A DNA stretch of 64,000 nt from Blastomonas sp. AAP53 (GTDB taxonomy: Bacteria; Pseudomonadota; Alphaproteobacteria; Sphingomonadales; Sphingomonadaceae). Shown piece by piece: positions 1-8,047 of this stretch. The position numbers and the translations under genes are program-made. Location: assembly GCF_000331245.1 (NCBI RefSeq), contig NZ_ANFZ01000019.1, forward strand, positions 1-64,000, given 5' to 3'. Position 1 is the first letter of the stretch, and every line of letters starts with the position of its first letter. Under the pieces are notes generated by a model. It saw only the letters and a list, made by a program, of their open reading frames with translations. It was not told the origin of the DNA and did no database searches.

Positions 1-837
1 CGGCGGGTTCATCTGCGCATAGGTGCCAAGCCGCGGATAGGCTTCTTCGCCCGCCAGTGTCAGATGCTGCGGCGTCAGTTCGCAGGTGGCGATGTCCTTG
101 TGCTGCGCGATCAGCTCAAGCTCTGCCGGCGTGGTGATATGCAGAATGTGGATGCGCCGCCTGGCCGCGCGCGCCAGCCCCAGAATACGCCGCGTCGCCA
201 GCATCGCGCTTTCATCATCGCGCCACACCGGGTGCGACGAGGGATCGCCGGTCACGCGCATGTCCGCGCGCTCGTTCATGCGGAACTCGTCCTCGGCGTG
301 AATCGCAACGCGGCGCTTGCCGCTGGCGAGCACGCGCGCGAGCGCGCCATCGTCTGCCACCAGCAGATCGCCGGTGGACGCGCCCATGAAGATCTTGACG
401 CCCGCCGTGCCAGGCATGCGCTCGAGCTCTGCCAGTTCGGAAGCATTTGCGCTCGTGGCGCCGACATAAAAGGCATGGTCGCACCACATGCGATGGTGCG
501 CGCGCGCCAGCTTGTCGGCGACGCGATCGGCCGTATCGGTATTGGGCTTGGTGTTGGGCATCTCGAACACCGCGGTGACCCCGCCCATCACGGCTGCGCG
601 GCTGCCCGATTCGAGGTCTTCCTTGTGCTCAAGCCCCGGCTCGCGGAAATGCACCTGGCTGTCGATCACTCCGGGCAGGACATGCAGGCCCGTGCAGTCG
701 ATGACCTCACCGGCATCGGCACCAAATGCTCCGATCGCTGCGATCTTGCCGCCGGTCACGCCGATGTCCGCTGCCACCGGACCACCTGGCAGATACACGG
801 TGCCGTTCTTGAGGATAAGGTCGAAGCTGCCCGTCAT
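1..837 (-). CDS. pyrC: Dihydroorotase (amidohydrolase superfamily), C-terminus outside the window
   Basis: The first 279 codons of a cyclic amidohydrolase, which would hydrolyse or form dihydroorotate in pyrimidine synthesis in the cytosol. Translation from the ATG at 837 shows the metal-binding strand-1 motif VIDSQVHFREPG, a KIFMGAS segment carrying the lysine expected to be carboxylated and bridge the two metals, and later HAED and HILHITT segments that supply metal-binding histidines. This order is typical of the long class I dihydroorotases. The start is the first ATG of the frame and lies 48 bases from the divergent ygfZ-like gene. The C-terminal metal-binding aspartate falls outside the window. 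A dihydropyrimidinase-type paralogue is possible, but the HFREPG motif favours dihydroorotase. Confidence 0.85.
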   Translation of the reverse strand, partial: MTGSFDLILKNGTVYLPGGPVAADIGVTGGKIAAIGAFGADAGEVIDCTGLHVLPGVIDSQVHFREPGLEHKEDLESGSRAAVMGGVTAVFEMPNTKPNTDTADRVADKLARAHHRMWCDHAFYVGATSANASELAELERMPGTAGVKIFMGASTGDLLVADDGALARVLASGKRRVAIHAEDEFRMNERADMRVTGDPSSHPVWRDDESAMLATRRILGLARAARRRIHILHITTPAELELIAQHKDIATCELTPQHLTLAGEEAYPRLGTYAQMNPP

Positions 838-885
838 TGTCCGTCTCCGCTTGATTAGTTGCGGTTGATACGCATGTAGTTGGCT

Positions 886-1638
886 ATGTCCAGCCATAGC
901 ATATTGACCGAGCGCGCGCTCATCCGCCTTTCCCCCACCGCCGATGCCGAGGATGTGCGCGGCTTTCTGCAGGGGCTGGTCACGCAGGACATGCGCAAGG
1001 TGACACCCGCAAGCCCGCAATATTGCGCGCTTCTGAACGCCCAGGGCAAGACTCTGTTCGATTTTCTGCTGTGGGATGACGGCCCGGATGTGCTGATCGA
1101 TTGCGCAGCGGATGCAGCTGGCGACCTTGCCAAACGGCTCACTCTCTATCGCCTGCGTCGCAGCATTTCTATCGCCCCCGAACCACGGATCAGCGTCCAC
1201 TGGTCGCCGGACCCGGTCGAGGGCGCTTGCCCGGACCCTCGGCTGGCCGCCCTGGGCTGGCGCTGGCTGGCATCGTCACCGGTCGATGCAGCGACCGATG
1301 GGGCCGGAGCAGATGAAGCGTGGCGCGCCCACCGCCTGGCGCTGGGCGTCCCCGAAGGCGCCAGCGAGCTGGGCGACATCCTGTGGCTGGAGACCAACGC
1401 CGTCGAGCTGAACGGAGTCAGTTTCGACAAGGGCTGCTATGTCGGCCAGGAGAACACTGCACGGATGAACTGGCGGCAGAAGGTCAATCGCCGGATTGTC
1501 GTGCTCCCCATCGCGCAGGCTGACGCAAAACGGCAGAAATGCGTGCACGAGGACCTGGGCCTGTCGGTCGAGCACCGCCGGATTGAGGATCTGGCCACGC
1601 TGGATTTGCCCGAATGGCAGCGTGCCGCAGTCGCCTGA
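886..1638 (+). CDS. ygfZ: YgfZ/GcvT-family folate-binding protein
   Basis: A 250-residue protein of the YgfZ (COG0354) family, related to the aminomethyltransferase GcvT and in other bacteria tied to folate-dependent maintenance of Fe-S enzymes. The family signature K-G-C-Y-x-G-Q-E is visible in the second half (DKGCYVGQENTARM), and the N-terminal part has the typical FLQGLVTQDM segment. The ATG at 886 is preferred to an in-frame TTG at 880 because homologues begin just before the first strand. It is divergent from the dihydroorotase gene. The length is normal for the short alphaproteobacterial forms. Folate binding itself cannot be shown from sequence. Confidence 0.88.
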   Translation: MSSHSILTERALIRLSPTADAEDVRGFLQGLVTQDMRKVTPASPQYCALLNAQGKTLFDFLLWDDGPDVLIDCAADAAGDLAKRLTLYRLRRSISIAPEPRISVHWSPDPVEGACPDPRLAALGWRWLASSPVDAATDGAGADEAWRAHRLALGVPEGASELGDILWLETNAVELNGVSFDKGCYVGQENTARMNWRQKVNRRIVVLPIAQADAKRQKCVHEDLGLSVEHRRIEDLATLDLPEWQRAAVA

Positions 1639-1709
1639 AGCAACATTTGATAATCTGGGAATTTTATCGTATAACCGACTTATCCCCATAAGTCAGTCAG
1701 GCTGATTCC

Positions 1710-2357
1710 ATGTCTCGCCCCCTCAACGATCACGACGCCATCCGCACCCAGCTCATGGATGCGGCCGAAGAGATCGTGCGCGCGCGCGGCGCGATCAACC
1801 TGTCGCTGAGCGAAGTCGCCGCTGCCTGCGGCATGTCGCAGTCGAGCTTCTACCGCTATTTCACCTCGAAGGAGGCGTTCTTCGAAGCGATCGCCGGACG
1901 CTGGTTCGAGGAGCTCAACCAGATCATGGAAGAGGTCGTCGCTTCCGACCTGCCGCCGCGGGAGAAGCTGGTCCAGTTCTTCGCGCGCCGTGTCGCGGTC
2001 AAGCGCGCCCGGTTCGAGGCAGACCCTGCGCTGTTCCGCGCCAACATGGACCTGGGCGAGGAGCATTGGGAGGTCATTCGCGGCTATGTCGACCTGGCCG
2101 ACCATTATATGGCGGTGGTGCTGGGCGAGGCGATGAGCGAGGGGTATTTTGCCGGTTACGACCTTGACCATGTGGTGGCCATCACCAACCTGATGGTCCA
2201 GCCCTTCTGCAACCCGTTCGTGATGATGGACATGATGCGGACCGCGACACCGGACAATCTGCGCATCGTCATCGATACGCTGTTCGATGGCCTGGGCACG
2301 CAACAACTGGCCGTTGCCGATACCGCCAATGTCACCGCGCTGCGCGCGATTTCCTGA
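1710..2357 (+). CDS. TetR/AcrR-family transcriptional regulator
   Basis: A 215-residue regulator. Residues of roughly 10-60 form a TetR DNA-binding domain with the usual end of the recognition helix, SQSSFYRYFTSKEAFFEAI. The helical C-terminal part has no match I recognise, so the ligand is unknown. It is monocistronic by position: the tRNA gene follows it on the same strand, and a strong hairpin at 2365-2402 lies just after the stop. No obvious target gene is adjacent; the acyl-CoA ligase operon beyond the tRNA runs in the opposite direction. Confidence 0.85.
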   Translation: MSRPLNDHDAIRTQLMDAAEEIVRARGAINLSLSEVAAACGMSQSSFYRYFTSKEAFFEAIAGRWFEELNQIMEEVVASDLPPREKLVQFFARRVAVKRARFEADPALFRANMDLGEEHWEVIRGYVDLADHYMAVVLGEAMSEGYFAGYDLDHVVAITNLMVQPFCNPFVMMDMMRTATPDNLRIVIDTLFDGLGTQQLAVADTANVTALRAIS

Positions 2358-2364
2358 TGCCTTC

Positions 2365-2402
2365 GCCCCCTTGCCAAGCGCTACCGCTTCTGGCAATGGG
2401 GC
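2365..2402 (+). terminator. Strong hairpin after the TetR gene
   Basis: Eight bases after the TetR stop, a long imperfect hairpin can be drawn: GCCCC pairs with GGGGC, TTGCCA with TGGCAA and AGCG with CGCT around a CTAC loop, with small mismatches between the blocks. No T-run follows, so it would be a factor-dependent end or an RNA-stabilising structure rather than a classic intrinsic terminator. Confidence 0.4.
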
Positions 2403-2451
2403 GCTCCGCACGGCGCGCCGGACACAGGTTCGGTTGACCACAGCCGACAGC

Positions 2452-2526
2452 GGGCGCGTAGCTCAGTGGTAGAGCACACCCTTCACACGGGTGGGGTCGC
2501 AGGTTCAATCCCTGCCGCGCCCACCA
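2452..2526 (+). tRNA. tRNA-Val (anticodon CAC), CCA encoded
   Basis: A complete cloverleaf of 75 nt. The acceptor arms GGGCGCG and CGCGCCC pair perfectly, the D-stem is GCTC/GAGC, and the anticodon stem CACCC/GGGTG encloses the loop TTCACAC, giving anticodon CAC (valine, codon GUG). The T-arm GCAGG-TTCAATC-CCTGC is regular. The discriminator A is followed by an encoded CCA. A TCTTTT tract immediately downstream may help 3' end formation. Confidence 0.97.
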
Positions 2527-2569
2527 TCTTTTCAATGACTTGAGATAGATGGCCTCTGCCCCGCTGGCC

Positions 2570-4072
2570 TTATGCGCCAGCATCCGCTGCCACAAGTGCG
2601 CGTCGCAATTCGCCCTTTTGCACCTTTCCGGTCGCGGTGACGGGTAATGCGTCGCGCAGGCTGATGTGCCTGGGCAGCTTGTAGCGTGCCAATCGCGCGC
2701 TGAGGAACGCCTGTACATCGGCAGCGCTGATGGTGGCCCCGGGCTGCGGCACGAGGACCAGGTGCCCGACCTCACCCCATTGTGCGTCAGGTACGCCGAC
2801 CAGCGCGCAAGCCGCAAGTCCCGGGTAACTCCGCAGCTGCGTCTCGATTTCGGCCGGGTAGACATTCTCTCCGCCAGAAATGAACATGTCCTTCTTGCGA
2901 TCGACGATCCAGTAGAACCCGTCATCGTCCTCGCGCACGATATCTCCAGTGGCAAACCATCCCTCGCCATCGACGACGGCGGCGGTTTCCTGGGGGTTGT
3001 GCCAGTAGCCGCAAAACAGATTGGGTCCGCGCAGCTTGAGCTCGCCCGCCTCCCCTGGTCGGCACACCGCACCGTCTGCGCCACAGATCCGGGTCTCGAC
3101 CCCCGGCATCCTCAGGCCAACGGAGCCGATCTTTCCTGCAATGATGCCGCAATCGGCAGGCATTCCGAATATCGTGCCAGCCTCGCTCATCCCGTAGCCC
3201 AGCACCATCGGGATGCCGCATCCCAGCCATGATTGCTGGTCTTCGTGGTCATGCGGCGCGCCGCCAGACACCAGGGCAACAAGGTGGCGAAGCCTGTCCG
3301 GGTCGAAACCCGGCTGACGACGGATCATTTCCATCATCTGCGGGACGCCGATGAAATGGGTGATGCCAAGGTCCGCATCCTGCAGCCGACCCAGCGTGCG
3401 TTCGGGCTGAAAACCGTCCGAAACCAATATGGTGCCGCCCTGGGTCAACACCGGGCGGATATTGGTGACCAGTCCGATGATATGGAACATCGGCGCTTCG
3501 CAGAGCACCGTGCTGGTGCTGTCAACCCGGGTCAACACCCCGAAATTGACGGCCGTCTCGCGCAGTGCCCGCTCTGACAGCGCCACACCTTTGGATGCGC
3601 CGGAAGTTCCGGAAGTGAACAGGATCAACGACGGCGCGGTCCAGTCCGGAACCTGATCGCGCGCAGGTTCCAGCTTTGAGGCAGCGGTCACGAACGCCGG
3701 GAAATCACGCACGGACAGCCCTGCGATCGTGGCAGGTGCCTGCGGATCGCCCATCACCAGCGATGGGTTGGCGAGGGTCAGGAGCTGCGCCAGCTCCGCC
3801 TCGCCAAGCCGCCAGTTCAGCGGCACGAAGATCGCCCCCAATCGGGCGCAGGCAAAATGCAGCGCCACCTGGGCCACGCTGTTGCGGGCATGCAGCGCAA
3901 TCCGGTCGCCCGGTGCGATCCCGCGTTGCCGCAGCGCTGCGACAAGCCCCCCCACCAGCCGGTCCAGCTGGCGGTAGGTCCATGTCTCACCGCTGGTCAG
4001 ATCATGCGCGGCCAGCCGGTCGGGCTGCAGCCGCGCATGAACCGCGATCATGTCCGCCGAGCACGCTGTCAT
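2570..4072 (-). CDS. AMP-forming acyl-CoA ligase, probable hydroxycinnamate (feruloyl/coumaroyl)-CoA synthetase
   Basis: A 500-residue ANL-superfamily adenylating enzyme expected to activate a carboxylic acid to its CoA thioester using ATP. The P-loop-like AMP motif LILFTSGTSGASKGV lies near residue 155, the GYGMSEAG adenine-binding motif near 290, and the FATGDIV and DRKKDMFISGGENV hinge motifs follow. The catalytic lysine is in the C-terminal TATGKVQK. Its ATG overlaps the stop of the upstream hydratase/lyase gene by four bases (ATGA), so the two are co-translated. Because that partner cleaves hydroxycinnamoyl-CoAs, ferulate or p-coumarate is the likely substrate. The substrate is inferred from context; a medium-chain or cyclohexane-carboxylate ligase would look similar. 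Confidence 0.85.
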   Translation of the reverse strand: MTACSADMIAVHARLQPDRLAAHDLTSGETWTYRQLDRLVGGLVAALRQRGIAPGDRIALHARNSVAQVALHFACARLGAIFVPLNWRLGEAELAQLLTLANPSLVMGDPQAPATIAGLSVRDFPAFVTAASKLEPARDQVPDWTAPSLILFTSGTSGASKGVALSERALRETAVNFGVLTRVDSTSTVLCEAPMFHIIGLVTNIRPVLTQGGTILVSDGFQPERTLGRLQDADLGITHFIGVPQMMEMIRRQPGFDPDRLRHLVALVSGGAPHDHEDQQSWLGCGIPMVLGYGMSEAGTIFGMPADCGIIAGKIGSVGLRMPGVETRICGADGAVCRPGEAGELKLRGPNLFCGYWHNPQETAAVVDGEGWFATGDIVREDDDGFYWIVDRKKDMFISGGENVYPAEIETQLRSYPGLAACALVGVPDAQWGEVGHLVLVPQPGATISAADVQAFLSARLARYKLPRHISLRDALPVTATGKVQKGELRRALVAADAGA

Positions 4073-4890
4073 GCGCGGCTCAGATCATATGCTCCCAATC
4101 CGGGTTTGAAGCTTTTCTCGTCGATGAACTGGCGCGTCGCCTCCTTGCGGCCTTCGCCGTCGAACGAGTTGGCCGCCTCCTGCGCACGGATCAAATATTC
4201 CTCGGCATTGTCATAGGTCATCTCGCGCACCCTGCGGACGGCCCATTTGGTGGCGCGCAGCGCGGTGGGGTTCTTCTTGAGCAGGGTATTGGCAACCTCG
4301 GTCACGCGGGCCTTGAGCTGGTCGCTGGGAAGCGCCTCGTTGACCAGGCCCTTGCGGGCAGCGGCAACCCCATCGAGATTCTCACCCATCATCGCATGAT
4401 ACATCGCGTCGCGGAACGACAGCAGCTCTGCTGCCACCTTGGAGGCACCGCCGCCCGGCAGGATGCCCCAGTTGATCTCGGAAAGACCGAACTGCGCGTC
4501 TTCCGCCGCAAACGCCAGGTCGCAGGCAAACAGCGGGCCATAAGCGCCGCCGAAACACCAGCCATTGACCATCGCGATCGTCGGCTTTTCGAACCAGCGC
4601 AGCCGCTCCCACCAGCTGTACGCTTCACGCTGGGCCTTGCGGACGGCCCCCAGACCCTTTTGCTCGTTCTCGCGGAAATATTCCTTCAGGTCCATGCCTG
4701 CCGACCATGCGGTGCCTTCGCCCGAAAGCACCATCACGCCGACATCGTCGCGGAACTCGATGCTCTCGATCACCTCCAGCATCCGCCGGTTCAACGTCGG
4801 GCTCATGCAGTTGCGCTTGTCGGGGCGATTGAACTTCACCCAGGCGATGCCGTCTTCAATGGTGCAGCTTACAATGTCGGTATCTGTCAT
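4069..4890 (-). CDS. ferB: p-Hydroxycinnamoyl-CoA hydratase/lyase (feruloyl-CoA to vanillin)
   Basis: A 273-residue crotonase-fold enzyme that should hydrate feruloyl-, caffeoyl- or coumaroyl-CoA and then split the product retro-aldol fashion to the aromatic aldehyde plus acetyl-CoA. It closely resembles the Pseudomonas Ech/HCHL sequence as I recall it: NRPDKRN, the AGMDLKEYF segment (Met66), the oxyanion-hole motif GWCFGG at 111-116, and GLSEINWGI with the catalytic Glu at 138. The length (273 versus about 276) also fits. The ATG at 4890 matches family N-termini; an upstream in-frame ATG at 4929 would add an unlikely leader. It sits between a MarR regulator and the ligase, the order of a ferCBA-type operon. 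Confidence 0.92.
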   Translation of the reverse strand: MTDTDIVSCTIEDGIAWVKFNRPDKRNCMSPTLNRRMLEVIESIEFRDDVGVMVLSGEGTAWSAGMDLKEYFRENEQKGLGAVRKAQREAYSWWERLRWFEKPTIAMVNGWCFGGAYGPLFACDLAFAAEDAQFGLSEINWGILPGGGASKVAAELLSFRDAMYHAMMGENLDGVAAARKGLVNEALPSDQLKARVTEVANTLLKKNPTALRATKWAVRRVREMTYDNAEEYLIRAQEAANSFDGEGRKEATRQFIDEKSFKPGLGAYDLSRA

Positions 4891-4985
4891 GGCGTGTCTC
4901 CAGTTAATTGTGCCTGGCCCAGGGTTCACGGGCAGGACCGAAATGTTGATGGATGGTGTTGGTGTGCCCGGCCGCCGCGCGGCCT

Positions 4986-5426
4986 TCAGCTGCCTTGCAG
5001 CTTGTGCAGCAGATCGATCAGCTGCGCCTGCTCGGCCTGGGTGAGGCTGGCGGTCATGTCGCGATCGCTTTCCTCGATCAGCGCCAGCGCCTCGGCGAGA
5101 AAGGCTTCACCGGCTGCGGTCAGATAGAGCCCGTTGCTGCGCAGGTCGCGTCCGCTGCGCCGCTCGACATGACCGCGCTGCTCCATGGTGTTGAGGAGCT
5201 TCATGATCGCCGACCGCCCGACATGCATGAACTTGCTCAACGTGGTTTGATCGCACCCCGGATTGTCCAGGACAAACAGCATCGCTGTCACCTTGGCCGG
5301 CGTTGTGTTGCGGTCTGCCAGTGCGGTGCGCGCAGCCTGCATCACCCGCATGTTGGCCAGATGCAGCTGAAATCCGACCAGCTTCGCCAGAGCGCGGCTG
5401 CCGCTGATTGCATCGAGTGTGGGCAT
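4986..5426 (-). CDS. ferC: MarR-family repressor of the hydroxycinnamate operon (FerC-like)
   Basis: A 146-residue MarR protein with a winged helix at about 45-110: TTLSKFMHVGRSAIMKLLNTMEQ is the recognition helix region and ERRSGRDLRSNG the wing. Helical N- and C-termini would form the dimer interface. It is the first gene of the leftward operon regulator - hydratase/lyase - CoA ligase; 95 bases separate it from the next gene. A 33-bp palindrome at 5458-5490 overlaps the promoter in front of it, as expected for an autorepressed MarR operon. In Sphingobium SYK-6, FerC represses ferBA and is released by hydroxycinnamoyl-CoA; the same role here is inferred from gene order and the operator. Confidence 0.85.
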   Translation of the reverse strand: MPTLDAISGSRALAKLVGFQLHLANMRVMQAARTALADRNTTPAKVTAMLFVLDNPGCDQTTLSKFMHVGRSAIMKLLNTMEQRGHVERRSGRDLRSNGLYLTAAGEAFLAEALALIEESDRDMTASLTQAEQAQLIDLLHKLQGS

Positions 5427-5457
5427 GACGGGGTCCTGTTCAACGAGCGCTTGATTT

Positions 5458-5499
5458 TGTATCCTAGGTGGATTATCCGCTAGGGATACAGATTGTCAA
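5458..5499 (-). promoter_or_regulatory. Promoter and palindromic operator of the ferC-ferB-ligase operon
   Basis: On the minus strand a near-consensus sigma-70 promoter is visible: -35 TTGACA (5499-5494), 16-base spacer, -10 GATAAT (5477-5472), 46 bases before the MarR start. A 33-bp palindrome (5458-5490, centre 5474, 12 of 16 arm positions matching, arms TGTATCC...GGAT and ATCC...GGATACA) covers the -10 and the spacer. A dimeric MarR protein bound here would block polymerase. The site also lies upstream of the divergent aldehyde dehydrogenase gene, so it may co-regulate both sides. Confidence 0.75.
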
Positions 5500-5573
5500 G
5501 TCCGATGGAATGACAATCGGAAACAGGGATGCACCGCAGCCCTGGCAGTTCATCTCAAAGGGAGTGGAAAGCG

Positions 5574-6980
5574 ATGATGACCGGATTCAGCCTATTGATC
5601 GACGGCAAGGCCCATGCAGGCAGTGGCAGCTTCGATGTCGTCAACCCGGCGACCGGGCAGGCCTTTGCGCACTGCCCCCGCGCCGACGAAACGCTGCTGA
5701 ACGACGCTGTCGCTGCCGCCAAGGCTGCATTTCCCGGCTGGGCAAGAACCCCGGCCAGCGAACGTGCCAGGCTGGTCCATGCGCTGGCCGATGCGCTCGA
5801 GTCTCGCTCGGAAGAGTTTGCGCGGCTGCTGACCAGCGAACAGGGCAAGCCGCTGGGCCAGGCCCAGTACGAACTGATGGCCAGCGTCGGCACCTTGCGC
5901 ACCTTTGCCGAGATGAAGATCGAGCCGCGCACGCTGCGCGACGATGAGCGCGGCCTGGTGATCGAGCACCGCACGCCGCTGGGCGTGGTCGCCGCAATCA
6001 CGCCGTGGAACTTCCCGGTCATTTTGCTGATGAACAAGGTTGGCCCGGCGCTGGTGGCAGGCAACACCATGGTGGCCAAGCCTGCACCGACGACACCGCT
6101 CACAACGCTGCTGTTCGGTGAACTGTGCCGTGAGATCCTGCCCGCAGGCGTGGTCAACATCATCTGCGACGAGAACGACCTTGGCAGCCTGCTGACCGGC
6201 CACCCCGATGTCGCCAAGGTGGCGTTTACCGGATCGACCGCCACCGGAAGCAAGGTGATGCAGTCGGCAGCCAAAGGCATCAAGCGCGTGACGCTGGAGC
6301 TGGGCGGCAACGATGCCGCGATCGTGCTCGACGATGCCGACGTCAAGGACGTTGCGGGCAAGGTGTTCCACGGCGCCATGCTCAACGCCGGGCAAATCTG
6401 CGTCGCGGTCAAGCGCGCCTATGTGCCCAGCGCGATGTACGATCCGTTCTGCGACGAACTGGCGCGGCTGGCCAAGGACATGGTCGTCGACGAAGGCACC
6501 CGCCAGGGAGCGGAGATCGGCCCGGTCCAGAACCGCGCGCAGTACGAGAAGGTGAAGGCGTTTCTTGCCGACGCGAACGAGAACGGCAATGTCATCGCAG
6601 GCGGCATGGCGCTCGACCGGCCAGGCTATTTCATCGCGCCGACCATCGTGCGCGATCTGCCGCGCGATGCCCGAATCGTGCAGGAAGAACAGTTCGGCCC
6701 GGTTCTGCCGGTGCTCGCCTATGACGACATTGATATGCTGATCGACGAGGTCAACGCCTCTGACTACGGCCTGGCCGGCACCGTCTGGGGCCAGGACAGG
6801 AAGCGTGCGCTTGAAGTGGCCATGCAGATCGATTCGGGCACAGTCTGGGTCAACCAGCACATGGCCATCGACCCTTCGATACCCTTCCGGGGTTCCAAGC
6901 AATCGGGCCTGGGAGGCGAGCTGGGACAGGCGGGCTTGCATGAATACACGCAGGCCCACATCGTCAACGCTGCGGCATAA
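5574..6980 (+). CDS. NAD(P)+-dependent aldehyde dehydrogenase, probable vanillin/aromatic aldehyde dehydrogenase
   Basis: A 468-residue aldehyde dehydrogenase. The oxyanion asparagine is in ITPWNFP (N146), the general-base glutamate in LELGGN (E242) and the catalytic cysteine in GQICVA (C276); the cofactor-binding FTGS motif is at 219-222. It would oxidise an aldehyde to the acid in the cytosol. It is divergent from the hydroxycinnamate operon, whose lyase releases an aromatic aldehyde, so vanillin or 4-hydroxybenzaldehyde is the likely substrate. The ATG at 5574 is chosen because an AAAGGGAG ribosome-binding sequence lies ahead of it; ATG 5577 is equally usable. Succinate-semialdehyde-type enzymes share these motifs, so substrate specificity is inferred. 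Confidence 0.87.
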   Translation: MMTGFSLLIDGKAHAGSGSFDVVNPATGQAFAHCPRADETLLNDAVAAAKAAFPGWARTPASERARLVHALADALESRSEEFARLLTSEQGKPLGQAQYELMASVGTLRTFAEMKIEPRTLRDDERGLVIEHRTPLGVVAAITPWNFPVILLMNKVGPALVAGNTMVAKPAPTTPLTTLLFGELCREILPAGVVNIICDENDLGSLLTGHPDVAKVAFTGSTATGSKVMQSAAKGIKRVTLELGGNDAAIVLDDADVKDVAGKVFHGAMLNAGQICVAVKRAYVPSAMYDPFCDELARLAKDMVVDEGTRQGAEIGPVQNRAQYEKVKAFLADANENGNVIAGGMALDRPGYFIAPTIVRDLPRDARIVQEEQFGPVLPVLAYDDIDMLIDEVNASDYGLAGTVWGQDRKRALEVAMQIDSGTVWVNQHMAIDPSIPFRGSKQSGLGGELGQAGLHEYTQAHIVNAAA

Positions 6981-7027
6981 GGGCATCGCATTTCGAAAAT
7001 GGCATGATGCCGATTGGGGGTAGCACT

Positions 7028-7948
7028 GTGATCGAGATTTTTTCCACATCGCAAGCGCACAGGGAAACCGGGGTCGAGTTCTGGAACAATCTGCTGGGCC
7101 AGACCTACCAGGGTCTGGTGGTCGATCCCCTTGACCGGCGATTCCGAGCCGAGCTCAAGCGGTGGTCGCTCGACCGGATGACGCTGACCTGGCCGCAATC
7201 CACACGGGCCCGCGTTTCACGGATGCGGGTTGCGCAAAGTTCGGACAATCTGGTGCTGCATATCCTCCACACCGGGCGGTGCGCGGTGTCGCTTCGTGGG
7301 CGCACCGCGCATCTTGCGCCCGGAGACATGATGCTGTGCGCGGCACAGGAGGCTTACGAGTTCGACGCGCCAGACGATCACCAGCTTTTGATCGTCGAGT
7401 TTGATCGCAACCTGCTGGCACACCAGATAACGGACGTGGATTCGCACATTGCGCGCCTGGTTTCGGGTGAACTCGCGTCCACCCGCATCCTGCGCAACTT
7501 CCTGCTGTCTTTGTGGCGCGAGGGGGCCAACACGCTCGATGGCGAGTCATCGGCGCTCTACAATGACACCATTCTGTCGCTGACAGCTGCCGCGTTGCAG
7601 GCCAACCCCTCGCCTGCTGCGACCGGCGATGATCTTCCGCTTGCTCGGGTGAAAGGTATCATCGAGGCCAGGCTGCACGATGCTGCGCTCACGCCTTCGT
7701 CGATCGCCGAACAGATAGGCATGCCGCTGCGAACGCTGCAACTGGCGTGCGCCAAGCGCGGCATTACGCTGTCGGCCTATATCATCCGGCGGCGCCTGGA
7801 AAAGGCATGCGAGCTGCTGGTCAATTCCGCCGGCAGGTCGGTCACCGCTATCGCCTTTGATGTCGGGTTCAACGATTGCGCCTATTTCGCCCGGCGGTTT
7901 CATGCCGCTTTCGGGGTTTCTCCCAGCGAATACCGCACACGGCACTGA
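7028..7948 (+). CDS. AraC-family transcriptional regulator (AraC_binding_2 type)
   Basis: A regulator of about 306 residues with a cupin-like effector region (about 40-150, including GRCAVSLRGRTAHLAPGDMML) and a C-terminal double helix-turn-helix (about 205-305) ending with the typical GFNDCAYFARRFHAAFGVSPSEYR. The GTG at 7028 is preferred because a GGGGG ribosome-binding run precedes it by six bases; an ATG at 7004 would add eight residues without such a site. It lies 47 bases after the aldehyde dehydrogenase and 99 bases before a TonB receptor, all on one strand, so it is a good candidate activator for the receptor-dehydrogenase-esterase genes. The inducer is unknown. Confidence 0.86.
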   Translation: MIEIFSTSQAHRETGVEFWNNLLGQTYQGLVVDPLDRRFRAELKRWSLDRMTLTWPQSTRARVSRMRVAQSSDNLVLHILHTGRCAVSLRGRTAHLAPGDMMLCAAQEAYEFDAPDDHQLLIVEFDRNLLAHQITDVDSHIARLVSGELASTRILRNFLLSLWREGANTLDGESSALYNDTILSLTAAALQANPSPAATGDDLPLARVKGIIEARLHDAALTPSSIAEQIGMPLRTLQLACAKRGITLSAYIIRRRLEKACELLVNSAGRSVTAIAFDVGFNDCAYFARRFHAAFGVSPSEYRTRH

Positions 7949-8047
7949 CTTGCGTTTGAATCCAGCTTTTTTGCGCGATCGTTAAAGCCCGCCCGCCCGG
8001 GCGTTGCTACCTCCCCCGTCAACAACCAAAATATGGGGGAGTCTGAA

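Noticed and set aside
5592-7049. A 485-codon leftward frame opposite the aldehyde dehydrogenase gene
   Set aside because: Antisense shadow; the plus strand has all the dehydrogenase catalytic residues.
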